Of a stretch of 64,000 nucleotides of DNA, positions 34,934 through 44,680 are shown piece after piece. A program made the position numbers and the translations under genes. Position 1 is the stretch's first letter; each line of letters begins with the position of its first letter. The notes below the pieces were generated by a model. That model was not told the DNA's origin. It did not search any database and saw only the letters and a list, made by a program, of their open reading frames with translations. The DNA comes from Imbricaverruca yamaguchii (lineage: Eukaryota; Arthropoda; Thecostraca; Neoverrucidae), in the NCBI GenBank assembly GCA_034440575.1, contig JAOTOL010001560.1, positions 882,001-946,000 on the forward strand, in the 5' to 3' direction.

Positions 34934-36400
34934 CACCGGCCGCCTGCACACAGACACAGAGAGGTGTCGGCCCGCCTGCACAGACACAGAGTGGTGTCGG
35001 GACGGCCACCGGCCGCCCGCACAGACACAGGGTGGTGTGGGGCCGCCTGCACACAGACACAGGGTGGTGCCGGGACGGCCACACAGACACAGAGTGGTGT
35101 CGGGACGGCCACCGGCCGCCTGCACAGACACAGAGTGGTGTCGGGCCGCCTGCACAGACACAGAGTGGTGTCGGGACGGCCACCGGCCGCCTGCACAGAC
35201 ACAGGGTGGTGTCGGGCCGCCTGCACAGACACTGGGTGGTGTCGGGACGGCCACCGGCCGCCTGCACAGACACAGAGTGGTGTCGGGACGGCCACCGGCC
35301 GCCTGCACAGACACAGAGTGGTGTCGGGACGGCCACCGGCCGCCTGCACAGACACAGAGTGGTGTGGGGACGGGTCACCGGCCGCCTGCACAGACACAGA
35401 GTGGTGTCGGGACGGCCACCGGCCGCCTGCACAGACACAGAGTGGTGTCGGGACGGCCACCGGCCGCCTGCCACAGACACAGAGTGGTGTCGGGACGGCC
35501 ACCGCCCGCCTGACAGACACAGAGTGGTGTCGGGACGGCCACACAGACACAGAGTGGTGTCGGGACGGCCACCGGCCGCCTGCACAGACACAGAGTGGTG
35601 TCGGGCCGCCTGCACAGACACAGAGTGGTGTCGTGACGGTCACCGGCCGCCTGCACATAGACACAGAGTGGTGTCGGGACGGCCACCGGCCGCCTGCACA
35701 CAGACACAGAGTGGTGTCGGGACGGCCACCGGCCGCCTGCACAGACACAGAGTGGTGTGGGGCCGCCTGCACAGACACTGGGTGGTGTCGGGACGGCCAC
35801 CGGCCGCCTGCACAGACACAGGGTGGTGTCGGGCCGCCTGCACAGACACTGGGTGGTGTCGGGACGGCCACCGGCCGCCTGCACAGACACAGAGTGGTGT
35901 CGGGACGGCCACCGGCCGCCTGCACAGACACAGAGTGGTGTCGGGACGGCCACCGGCCGCCTGCACAGACACAGAGTGGTGTCGGGCCGCCTGCACAGAC
36001 ACAGAGTGGTGTCGGGACGGCCACCGGCCGCCTGCACAGACACAGAGTGGTGTCGGGACGGCCACCGGCCGCCTGCACAGACACAGAGTGGTGTCGGGAC
36101 GGCCACCGGCCGCCTGCACACAGACACAGAGTGGTGTCGGGCCGCCTGCACACAGACACAGAGCGGTGTCGGGACGGCCGCACAGACAGAGAGTGGTGTC
36201 AGACACAGAGTGGTGTCGGGACGGCCACCGGCCGCCTGCACAGACACAGAGTGGTGTCGGGACGGCCACCGGCCGCCTGCACAGACACAGGGTGGTGCCG
36301 GGACGGCCACACAGACACAGAGTGGTGTCGGGACGGCCACCGGCTGCCTGCACAGACAGAGAGCGGTGTCAGACGCAGAGCGGTGTCGGGGCGGACACCG
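34934..36400. repeat. 41/30-bp compound minisatellite, 1.47 kb
   Basis: Long 41-bp units start CGGGACGGCCACCGGCCGCC. They are interspersed with two kinds of 30-bp unit. One joins CGGG to CCGCCTGCACAG; the other joins CGGGACGGCC to ACACAGAC. Each short type is the long unit minus 11 bp, with the deletion between short direct repeats. About 38 units are present. Rare markers such as CACTGGGTGGTGT recur after the same CACAGGG context near 35205-35245 and 35818-35860, showing block duplication of about 600 bp. Both strands are open in several frames, giving spurious frames up to 611 residues. Confidence 0.95.
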
Positions 36401-36984
36401 GCTGCAATATCCAGGTACGGAGTGTGCAGTGCGACGCGATGCCGTGCGCTTCGGCCAGACGCCGTCAGAAGTGGTCAACGGAGAATTCCAGGACGAATCG
36501 ACCACACAAGGAGGTGATTGTCCTCCCCCGGTGTCGCATATTTTGGGAAAGATTGGTGTGTTGGGTTGTCTTATGCCCAGAATCCACCTGCTGAAATTGT
36601 ATTTCACTCGAGTCCATGGTTCAAGAGTTATAGGCCCGGAATTTTTGGAAGGTCACGTTGTATGGTTATGTTCGTTGGCCGATAACTATGCTAAGGGTCA
36701 TTCAGAATATGAATATCCAGATTTTGTTTAACTCCCAATGGTTCAAGGAGTCCAATGCCGATATTTTGAAGGTGATGAATGATTAAGAAATTACCCCATG
36801 ACCTCAGGTCACGTGACCTCCATGCTCGTGAAAAAGATGTTAAAATTGATTTCATGGAAGGACCATATTTTTTATATATGTTATATGAAACAAATACAAA
36901 TAAGAGCGTTTTTGCTACAAATGCAAGTGCTCAACCGTCAACTTTACCACATTCGAAACCTTTCGAGGATTGAACTTCTCACTA
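36401..36984. other. Intergenic, no gene seen
   Basis: The open frames entering here start within the minisatellite. No recognisable domain is present. Confidence 0.5.
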
Positions 36985-37520
36985 TGCCAGGTCGGACTGC
37001 CCACAGAGCCCAAGCCGAGAAAGGGTCCCTGACCTGATGGACAGGGTCCAAGCATTTAAAAAGGTCCTTCGGCTTGCTGAAGAATAACTTGGGTCGTCAA
37101 AGAGGGCCCCTGGAATGACGGAAGGGGCCGTAGTTGCTGGAGAGGATCTCGGGCCGTTCGAAAGGGCCCTTGTGCTGACGGATGGGGCCAAGGCAGTACA
37201 AGGGCCTCTGACCTGATTGAGGTGTCCGAGCTGTTGAAAGAAGGTATTCGGCCCGACAAAGCACGTCCTGGATCGCTAAGGAGGTCCTCTGCGCCGACGA
37301 AGAGGACCCCTAGCCGCTGAAGAACCCTGGCCTTCAGCGGGAGGGCCCAGCGCTGGTATGAAGGGCCCGGGTGGGCCGATGTTGGTCGGGCTGTACAGGG
37401 GACCCCTTGCGTGATAGGCTCAACCTTTTGAAGAGGGGACTCCGACCAGACGGAGAGTGTCCTGATCCGTGAAAGAGGGTCCCTGAGCCGACGGATGGGG
37501 GCTGCGGACCGGGTGATCCA
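36985..37520. repeat. Degenerate ~40-bp repeat array
   Basis: Recurrent GACGGAYGGGGCC, GCTGAAGA and AAGGGTCCTT-like blocks recur roughly every 40 bp with strong divergence. This is an old minisatellite; the 160-residue minus-strand frame across it is not convincing. Confidence 0.55.
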
Positions 37521-38596
37521 AAGTTGCATCTTGCTCATTTATACAACATATGTCAGTTCATATATGATTATATTTCGTACGGCTTGATTCGGAACCAATG
37601 CCGCGTTTTCCATGCAGAGTTTCGATCTAAACTGGTGACAAGCACACTTTGTTTCAATTGTGATGACCTGTCACTCCCTGAACACTCTAAAATGACCTGT
37701 GGTATTGTGATGCTTGCATGGACGCTCATTAATATTGCAGTATTACCCGACCAATCAGAATCCAGGAAGCCTAACTCAAAGCGGCAAAACTTGAAAAATG
37801 ACACTTCAGATCTAGAATGACGTGCGCTATGCTTGCTTGCGATCAGAATTGGCGATTGAAAGGGCACTCGGAGCTGAAGGACACCGTAGTAGTGGCATTT
37901 GAGTTACCTGTAGCAGCGAACTACAGAAGCGCCTTCGCCTTCGGTGTGTTGCAGAGTTTCACGCCCTCCACAGTGGAGCGGCGTTCACCCTCGCTGGCCG
38001 GGTGGATTTTCCACTCTCCACAGTGTGGTGATCAATTTGGTCTCACACTAACGTTTGTTTTAAGCAATATATAAATATGCAGTAAACGACGTGATGCAGC
38101 CCCATCAAGGATATTTCGAAAGCACTTGGAATATTTGTATCTACTTTGTTCGGTTGACCTCTAAGGCTAAGCTAAGTAGGTAAATATCGTGATGCAGTCA
38201 GTTTTGATAGCTTGGGCGTGTTTCTGAACTCTGGTCGAGAACCAAATGCGATGTGTTGCTTCAATATAGCTTCAATATGCAGAAGACTGTGTACGATACA
38301 CTGATGCGTCAAGGTTGTCGGTTAAGTTATCGATCCGGTGAAGTTACAGCATCTGGAAATATATGATGAACTGTTGAACCTGGTCATTTGCTTAAAGCAG
38401 ATGGCTTTCAGGAAAACGTCAGGAGTGTCACCAATGCAAAACCAAGTGTTGTCCACTTTCTTTGACAATTATGGGAAAAGAGCTAAAGGCTCCGTAGTAA
38501 CACAACTTTCATAAAATTGGAGATTGGATAGGAACATTATTAGAAGACGTAATGAGCCATTACATATATTCTGGCTAAATGTGCTAAATCTGTCTC
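37521..38596. other. Intergenic, no gene seen
   Basis: No supported feature. Confidence 0.5.
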
Positions 38597-38755
38597 ATTT
38601 TGGTTGCATCATGCACAGTTTGGCTTCATCCTTTACAGTTTGGCTGTATCATATTTTGGCTGCATCTTGTGCAGTTTGGCGTTATCATATTTTGGTTGTA
38701 TCTTGCATATTTTGGCTATATCACGTTTTGGCTATATCTTGTGCAGTCTGTTAAT
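38597..38755. repeat. ~20-bp minisatellite, about 8 units
   Basis: Units follow TTTGGCTGTATCATATTTTG or TTTGGCTGCATCTTGTGCAG. The TATCATATT and ATCTTGTGCAG endings tend to alternate. Confidence 0.85.
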
Positions 38756-39534
38756 TACAAATGTTTCAATGTGCATCCGAAGACCTCAGTGAGGCAAGGT
38801 CGTGACCTGACTTTGGCTTTCTCTCGCTTCGAAATCTCAATGGACTGGAGGTTCCTTGCGGCAAGCACAATATGTGCTCATCAATGACCAGAATGTACGC
38901 GAAATGTCAGAGCGATATCGTGGATGGTGCAGGAGCCATCTCAGAAAAAAATAACTGAAGTAGAGGGAATCAAATTTGCTCCCTCGCATTGGGAAGGTTA
39001 ACTACCCCCACCCTCAAGAAAGGAAGGATGAACGCCATAGCCTTTTGATATATCTATTACGCTCGAATTATCAACATGCCTAATAATATGCACATTTGCC
39101 ATGGAAATTTTACTACCGATGACGAATGTGCACCGCGCAGTACTTGCACTGTCACAAATGCGCTAAGTTTTACATGCTGCGACGGGATGTGACATTATGC
39201 ATTCAGCGATCACTTGCTAATAGCTCTGCATGCCGCAGCCTCCGCTCCTTGAGTCTGGCACCTGGTCGTCATCCTCGTGCTCGACTGGAGCGCCTCTTGG
39301 CGCCGTCAGCTGACGCCCCTGTAGTTTTATGGCGCGGCCCGCCGATCCGTGCGCTGATAAGCGCGCGCCCGTGAAATGGCGCGTGCCGCCGCCCGCGCTG
39401 ACTCACGTGCACCGCGCTGCCATCATGCACACTGCACGGCCGTTCACCTGTTGCGATGCAGACGCGCGCCGCACACGGCAGCCACGTGCCGGCTCCATGG
39501 CGGCCCTCGTCGGGTCTGTTGCCGCCCAACATCA
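38756..39534. other. Intergenic, GC-rich right half, no gene seen
   Basis: From about 39230 to 39534 the sequence is CpG-rich and leads into the 21-bp array. Open frames here extend out of the array. Confidence 0.45.
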
Positions 39535-41117
39535 CCTGGCCACCCTCTGCTGCACCCCACCCGGCCACCCAGCCTTCTGCTGCACCCCACCCAGCCCCTG
39601 ATCCACCTCACCCATCCCTTGCTCCACCTCACCCAGCCTCTGCTCCACCTCACCCAGTCCCTGATCCACCTCACCCAGCCCCTGCTCCACCTCACCCAGC
39701 CTCTGCTCCACCTCACCCAGCATCTGCTCCACCTCACCCAGCCTCTGCTCCACCTCACCCAGCCTCTGCTCCACCTCACCCAGCCACCCAGCCTTCTGCT
39801 GCACCCCACCCAGCCTCTGCTTCACCTCACCCAGCCACCCAGCCTTCTGCTGCAACTCACCCAGCCTTCTGCTGCACCTCACCCAGCCTCTGCTGCACCC
39901 CATCCAGCCTCTGCTTCACCTCACCCAGCCACCCAGCCTTCTGCTGCACCTCACCCAGCCTCTGCTGCACCCCATCCAGCCTCTGCTCCACCTTACCCAG
40001 CCCCTGCTCCACCTCACCCAGCCTCTGATCCACCTCACCCAGCCTCTGCTCCACCTCACCCAGCCTCTGGTCCACCTCACCCAGCCTCTGCTCCACCTCA
40101 CCCAGCCTCTGCTCCACCTTACCCAGCCTCTGCTCCACCTTACCCAGCCTCTGCTTCACATCACCCAGCCTCTGCTCCACCTCGCCCAGCCTCTGCTCCA
40201 CCTCACCCAGCCTCTGTTCCACCTCACCCAGCCTCTGCTCCACCTCACCCAGCCTCTGCTCCACCTCACCCAGCCTCTGCTCCACCTCACCCAGCCTCTG
40301 CTCCACCTCACCCAGCCTCTGATCCACCTCACCCAACCTCTGCTCCACCTCACCCAGCCTCTGCTCCACCTCACCCAGCCTCTGCTCCACCTCACCCAGC
40401 ATCTGCTCCACCTCACCCAGCCTCTGCTCCACCTCACCCAGCCTCTGCTCCACCTCACCCAGCCTCTGCTCCACCTCACCCAGCCTCTGATCCACCTCAC
40501 CCAGCCTCTGCTCCACCTCACCCAGCCTCTGCTCCACCTCACCCAGCCTCTGTTCCACCTCACCCAGCCTCTGTTCCACCTCATCCAGCCTTCTGCTACA
40601 CCTCACCCAGCCTCTGCTCCACCTCACCCAGCCTCTGCTCCACCTTACCCAGCCTCTGCTTCACACCACCCAGCCTCTGCTCCACCTCGCCCAGCCTCTG
40701 CTCCACCTCACCCAGCCTCTGCTCCACCTTACCCAGCCTCTGCTCCACCTTACCCAGCCTCTGCTTCACATCACCCAGCCTCTGCTCCACCTCGCCCAGC
40801 CTCTGCTCCACCTCACCCAGCCTCTGTTCCACCTCACCCAGCCTCTGATCCACCTCACCCAGCCTCTGCTCCACCTCACCCAGCCTCTGCTCCACATCAC
40901 CCAACCTCTGCTCCACCTCACCCAACCTCTGCTCCACCTCACCCAGCCCCTGCTCCACCTCACGCAACCCCTGCTCCACCTCACCCAGCCTCTGCTCCAC
41001 CTCACCCAGCCTCTGCTCCACCTCACCCACCCTCTGCTCCACCTCACCCAGCCTCTGCTCCACCTCACCCAGCCTCTGCTCCACCTCACCCAGCCTCTGC
41101 TCCACCTCACCCAGCCT
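39535..41117. repeat. 21-bp minisatellite, about 75 units
   Basis: Units begin CCTCTGCTCCACCTCACCCA. Single-base variants and 22-bp units containing CCTTCTGC interrupt the phase. A block with the successive variants CCACCTTACC, CTTCACATCACC and CCACCTCGCC appears near 40130-40210 and again near 40735-40830, so blocks of about 600 bp have been duplicated. On the minus strand one frame reads LGEVEQR repeats, an ideal heptad with Leu and Val at the core, in runs of 256 and 169 residues. On the plus strand it reads SAPPHPA for up to 490 residues. No start context or flanking exon supports a gene. Confidence 0.95.
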
Positions 41118-41644
41118 GAAACTAACTAAACAGCTGATTTGGAGCTAAGATGGGTAACTGTCCTCTAACTCAACTAATAAAACACTGCCTTTCTATGCGA
41201 GCCATTTATATTTGTTCCATGACACTGTTGTGCTCTATTTTGTTCAAATGCCGATATACAGACACCTATACCCGAATTCATGCCTAAAATGTGTAGGTTA
41301 ATTTCAATGGTTTACGAGCATGTCATTTCTGATATTTGATTGTCACTTGATGCTGACCCGCTCTATCTATACAATTTGCGGTTTGTCCTGCTATTACTAG
41401 CATGAAGCAGCAGAGTTGAGGCAAATTCTTCAATTCCTATGTATGATGAACAATATGAAGTGATGTCACTGAGAAAAGTTAATAGACCTACAAGAGCTTG
41501 GTGTGTGGCACACCTTACAAAAGGATAGCAGGCTTGTTGCTACACACATTTGAACATTTGTCCCACGTAGTGCAGAAAGGCTACTGCAAATTTATATTAC
41601 TACTCTTTTCAGACTCACTGCTTCGTGCGTCAAAACACGGAGGT
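41118..41644. other. Intergenic, AT-rich, no gene seen
   Basis: No supported feature. Confidence 0.5.
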
Positions 41645-41820
41645 TTATCGCGCGCCCTGGAGGGCCTCTGAAAATTACGCTCACTGGAGGGGGAGGCTGA
41701 TTCCTCCCCCTTAAGATCTCGGCTCCTATTAGGGCTAGAGCAACAAAATTCGCAGGGTGGATGGACACGATAGTGAACTCTATTATGTGTAAAGTTTATG
41801 ACCTTAGGGCAATATCTTCA

Positions 41821-41836
41821 AGGTCAAATGAGGTCA
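41821..41836 (+). promoter_or_regulatory. AGGTCA DR4 site (R1-C, left)
   Basis: Two exact AGGTCA hexamers at 41821-41826 and 41831-41836 with spacer AATG. R1-B and R1-A have the same pair with one mismatch. Confidence 0.45.
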
Positions 41837-42246
41837 AAATATACGAATTTTCTTGTTTTGCGTGGCTTGGCTTGTAATTGTTATCGATCGCTGTGATTGC
41901 ATTTAAATGCTTCAAAATTGGCATTAATGATGTTTTCGACACTACCAATGATGTAATACAGATGCCAGATCCGCCATTTGACCTCAGGTCATTACCTGCT
42001 CCAGTTACCGGAACCCGGTTGCCCACCAGACTGCTCCGTTGGGCGGCTCAGCACAATCGGCTTCGCAAAGAAAGGAGTGAAATACATGAATCAAGTATGG
42101 AAACGCTTAGGCACACAATGACAAACAGTAGATTTTGGGATGTGTAGGGAGCAACATGTAAAGTGACATCAATCGCATAACAGTCATTTACATTTATGAC
42201 AGCATTCCAGTTGACCAAGTTTGGTTCCATTAGCCTGTCATGAACT

Positions 42247-42271
42247 TGATCTGACTTGACCTCGGTGACCT
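42247..42271 (-). promoter_or_regulatory. AGGTCA-type half-sites (R1-C, right)
   Basis: Minus-strand AGGTCA at 42266-42271 and 42257-42262 are spaced by 3. A third hexamer with one mismatch lies 4 bp further at 42247-42252. This is the same layout as R1-A. Confidence 0.45.
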
Positions 42272-42606
42272 GACGTGACTTTGAAGCAATATAGCGCACC
42301 AATATACATACAACGAGTCGCTAGTTTTGCCAAGAACACTTTATTTTTGCCAATATACGGGAAGTGCATCAGGGCCGATATTTGTTGTCTGGCGTTGATA
42401 ATTTTATTTTATTTTAGCGACCCTTAACTCGAAACATTTTCCGTCGACTTTCGTTTTTCTTACTTTAAGCAACGCGCCGGTCATTTTTAAGCAGAGGCAC
42501 AAGCAATGGCGTATACCGGCCGGTAAAATCTGGAGTTATCTACGAAAAACCGGATGGGTGGGCGTATTTCGCCCCCTCCCCCCCCCTCCTCCAGGGCGTG
42601 TGTTAA

Positions 42607-43088
42607 CATACGTGTACTTGGAAAGACCTTGCAGAATTATAGTGTTATATTTACATAGCCATATATTTGTATTGGATGGGAGTTCGTAGCTAGCACGAGA
42701 TTGTCTCTAAGACCATGTATCAAAATTAACATTACTATCTGCCATCTGCGTGGCTTTGAGGTGGCAAGTGGTCAGTCACTCTTCCCCCGGGGGCCGGGAA
42801 TCCACACTTTGCAGGTCGAGCGCCGTGGAGTGATCGCCCCAGGCTACTGACGTTTGAGTTGAGCACCCGTGTCAGTGAGGGTCTATGGAGCAGGTGGATT
42901 AGCCCTGCAGCAGATGGCTGACCCGCATTCCAGGCCTCAAGACGCCGAGATAGTTCAATGAGAAATGCTGGTGTGATGCACGCAGTCTTGCGGCAGGTCA
43001 TGACATGTCATGTCATCATGACATCATGTCATCATGACAGGTCATCCTCCTTGGGTTGGGGGGACCAGGATGGTGAAGAAAACTGTGA
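42607..43088. other. Intergenic with ATGACATGTCAT-rich tract
   Basis: Around 42998-43045 the tetramers GTCA, TGAC and CATG alternate. CATGTCATCATGAC is repeated exactly at 43009-43022 and 43025-43038. No gene seen in the rest. Confidence 0.5.
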
Positions 43089-43358
43089 CCGAACTCGGAA
43101 TCGATCGTGGTGCTTGTTGAGTTCTATGCACCGGTTCAAGCTCCTAGCTAGCTCGCTTTCGACCCTGTTTGAACGCCTGATACCACAGAACAACTGAAAA
43201 GAATCGTGCAAAGAGCCGTCCGTATATGTCTGGAAGAACCTTACCAAAGTGTAGCGACATTGAGATGTCTCCTGGCTCAGTGTCTGCCAGCTATCATTTA
43301 CTCATCTGCAAGAGTATCGAGCCTCCTGTCGCGTGGCGTTTCTGATTTTCCCATATAA
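43089..43358 (+). pseudogene. Likely non-LTR retrotransposon RT C-terminal remnant
   Basis: One plus frame reads VLVEFYAPV, a stop (TAG at 43149), AFDPV, a stop (TGA at 43170), then TTEQLKRIVQRAVRICL and YQSVATLRCL, ending at TAA 43356. This follows the C-terminal part of CR1/L2-type reverse transcriptases, where an LEYACPVW-like motif precedes LERVQKRALRII and then a Y..AL..L.L pattern. Two in-frame stops make it a pseudogene. The rest of the element was not found. The match is short and the superfamily is not certain. Confidence 0.45.
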
Positions 43359-44035
43359 GCTCCGTCTGTCACCCTGTACTGTATTTACGTTTTTGCCTGC
43401 TCTGCTGCACGCTCTGCCCAGTGATTGCCGTCAGCGCCCCGACCGGCTCCGGCCCGTCTCTCTCCACCATCGGTATGCGCAGCTGGAAGCGCCTGGGGCG
43501 GTCCGGTTTGCCGGAGGCGGTACGGAACTTGGCATGCCTGCACAAGCCGTCTCGCAATTCATCCCCGGACACGTTGCTGTACATTGTGTTCGACAGCTGG
43601 CTACATTGCGAACGCGCTGAACTGCAACGCGGATCGGCTAGCCAAGATCGCCCAGGCAGGCTTAAATCGGAGGCAGAGAGCGCGTGATGTTGGATAAGCA
43701 CATACGCACTTGGGTGTTGGAGATGGGCCCATGGCCGGATCACTTGTATGTTCGTTTGCAAGCCTCTTCCGCTTTAATGACTCATTTTCCCATATGCCAG
43801 TATATGACAGTATCCTCTGGTCTGAATATGCACCCGTAGGATTTTTATCAATGATGCTGAGAAGCCTCATGCTAATTTGTCATCCAATTTCAGTAAAATT
43901 AGTGTTATGGAGCGATGCCCGTGATCATGGTCTGAGAATAGGTCGGTGCCAGGCATAATAGGTGGCATATGTCTGGTGCCGTTGAGTATCTTGAAATATT
44001 TAATGTCGTGGTATTTTACGATGGCTTTATTTATA

Positions 44036-44036
<1 letters not shown>
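43359..44036. other. Intergenic, no gene seen
   Basis: Several overlapping open frames of 80-130 residues cover 43360-43760 on both strands. None resembles a continuation of the RT remnant. Confidence 0.45.

Positions 44037-44112
<76 letters not shown>
44037..44112. repeat. TA microsatellite
   Basis: About 75 bp of uninterrupted TA. Confidence 0.97.
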
Positions 44113-44114
<2 letters not shown>

Positions 44115-44428
44115 CCGGACGGTGGCAGTTGGATCTTTTCGAGACCAATATATTAAGAATTATTCCACTGACCCAAGTGTGGTTCTGATAACCACATGTC
44201 TACGTGAATCCTGAAAAAAAAGATATTCTTGTCATAAAAGCTGCATCAAGCGAGTCCTAGAGTGTTGATGATTTCGTTAGTGCTCGGCCTAAATGACTGG
44301 CTAGAAGTCCGTGAAAAGCCTCACCAACTATAGGGTTTTCACCACCCACGTCAACAACCATGACTTAGGTGTCGCGAATGGTGCGAGCTTCGGCGTGATT
44401 CGGGCGAAACTTGCAGCAGCGGCAACAG

Positions 44429-44680
44429 CCACTGAATATCACCGGATGTCAGGAGGTCACCACAATCACCGAATATCACCGGATGTTAAAACGTCATCAC
44501 AATCACTGAGTATCACTGGAGGCCAGGAGGTCACCACAATCACTGAAAATCACTGGATGTTAAAACGTCACCACAATCACTGAATACCATTGGATGTCAA
44601 AAGGTGACCGGAATCACTGAATATCACCGAATGTTACAACGTGACAGCAATCACTCAAAGTCACTGGATGTCAAAACGGG
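44429..44680. repeat. 37-bp minisatellite, about 7 units
   Basis: Units follow ACTGAATATCACCGGATGTC plus AGGAGGTCACCACAATC. The first units alternate between GTCAGGAGGTC and GTTAAAACGTC types, a 74-bp higher-order pattern. Confidence 0.88.

Larger units (their letters stand above)
41645..42606 (-). mobile_element. R1 TTAA transposon, copy C
   Basis: The element is about 954 bp (41649-42602), in the same orientation as copy B. The left flank is TTAT and the right flank TTAA, a target duplication with one mutation. Inverted ends are CGCGCGCCCTGGAGG and CCTCCAGGGCGTGTG. The length is close to copy A (968 bp), so both are near full length. A poly-C tract near 42573 matches those in the other copies. 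No transposase is present. Confidence 0.85.

Noticed and set aside
34648..36731. Open frames of 324-611 residues on both strands
   Set aside because: They follow from a stop-free 41/30-bp tandem unit and are open in several frames at once, which real genes are not.
39376..40848. 490-residue plus-strand Pro/His-rich open frame
   Set aside because: It is the plus-strand reading of the 21-bp minisatellite; the only non-repeat part is GC-rich sequence without a recognisable domain.
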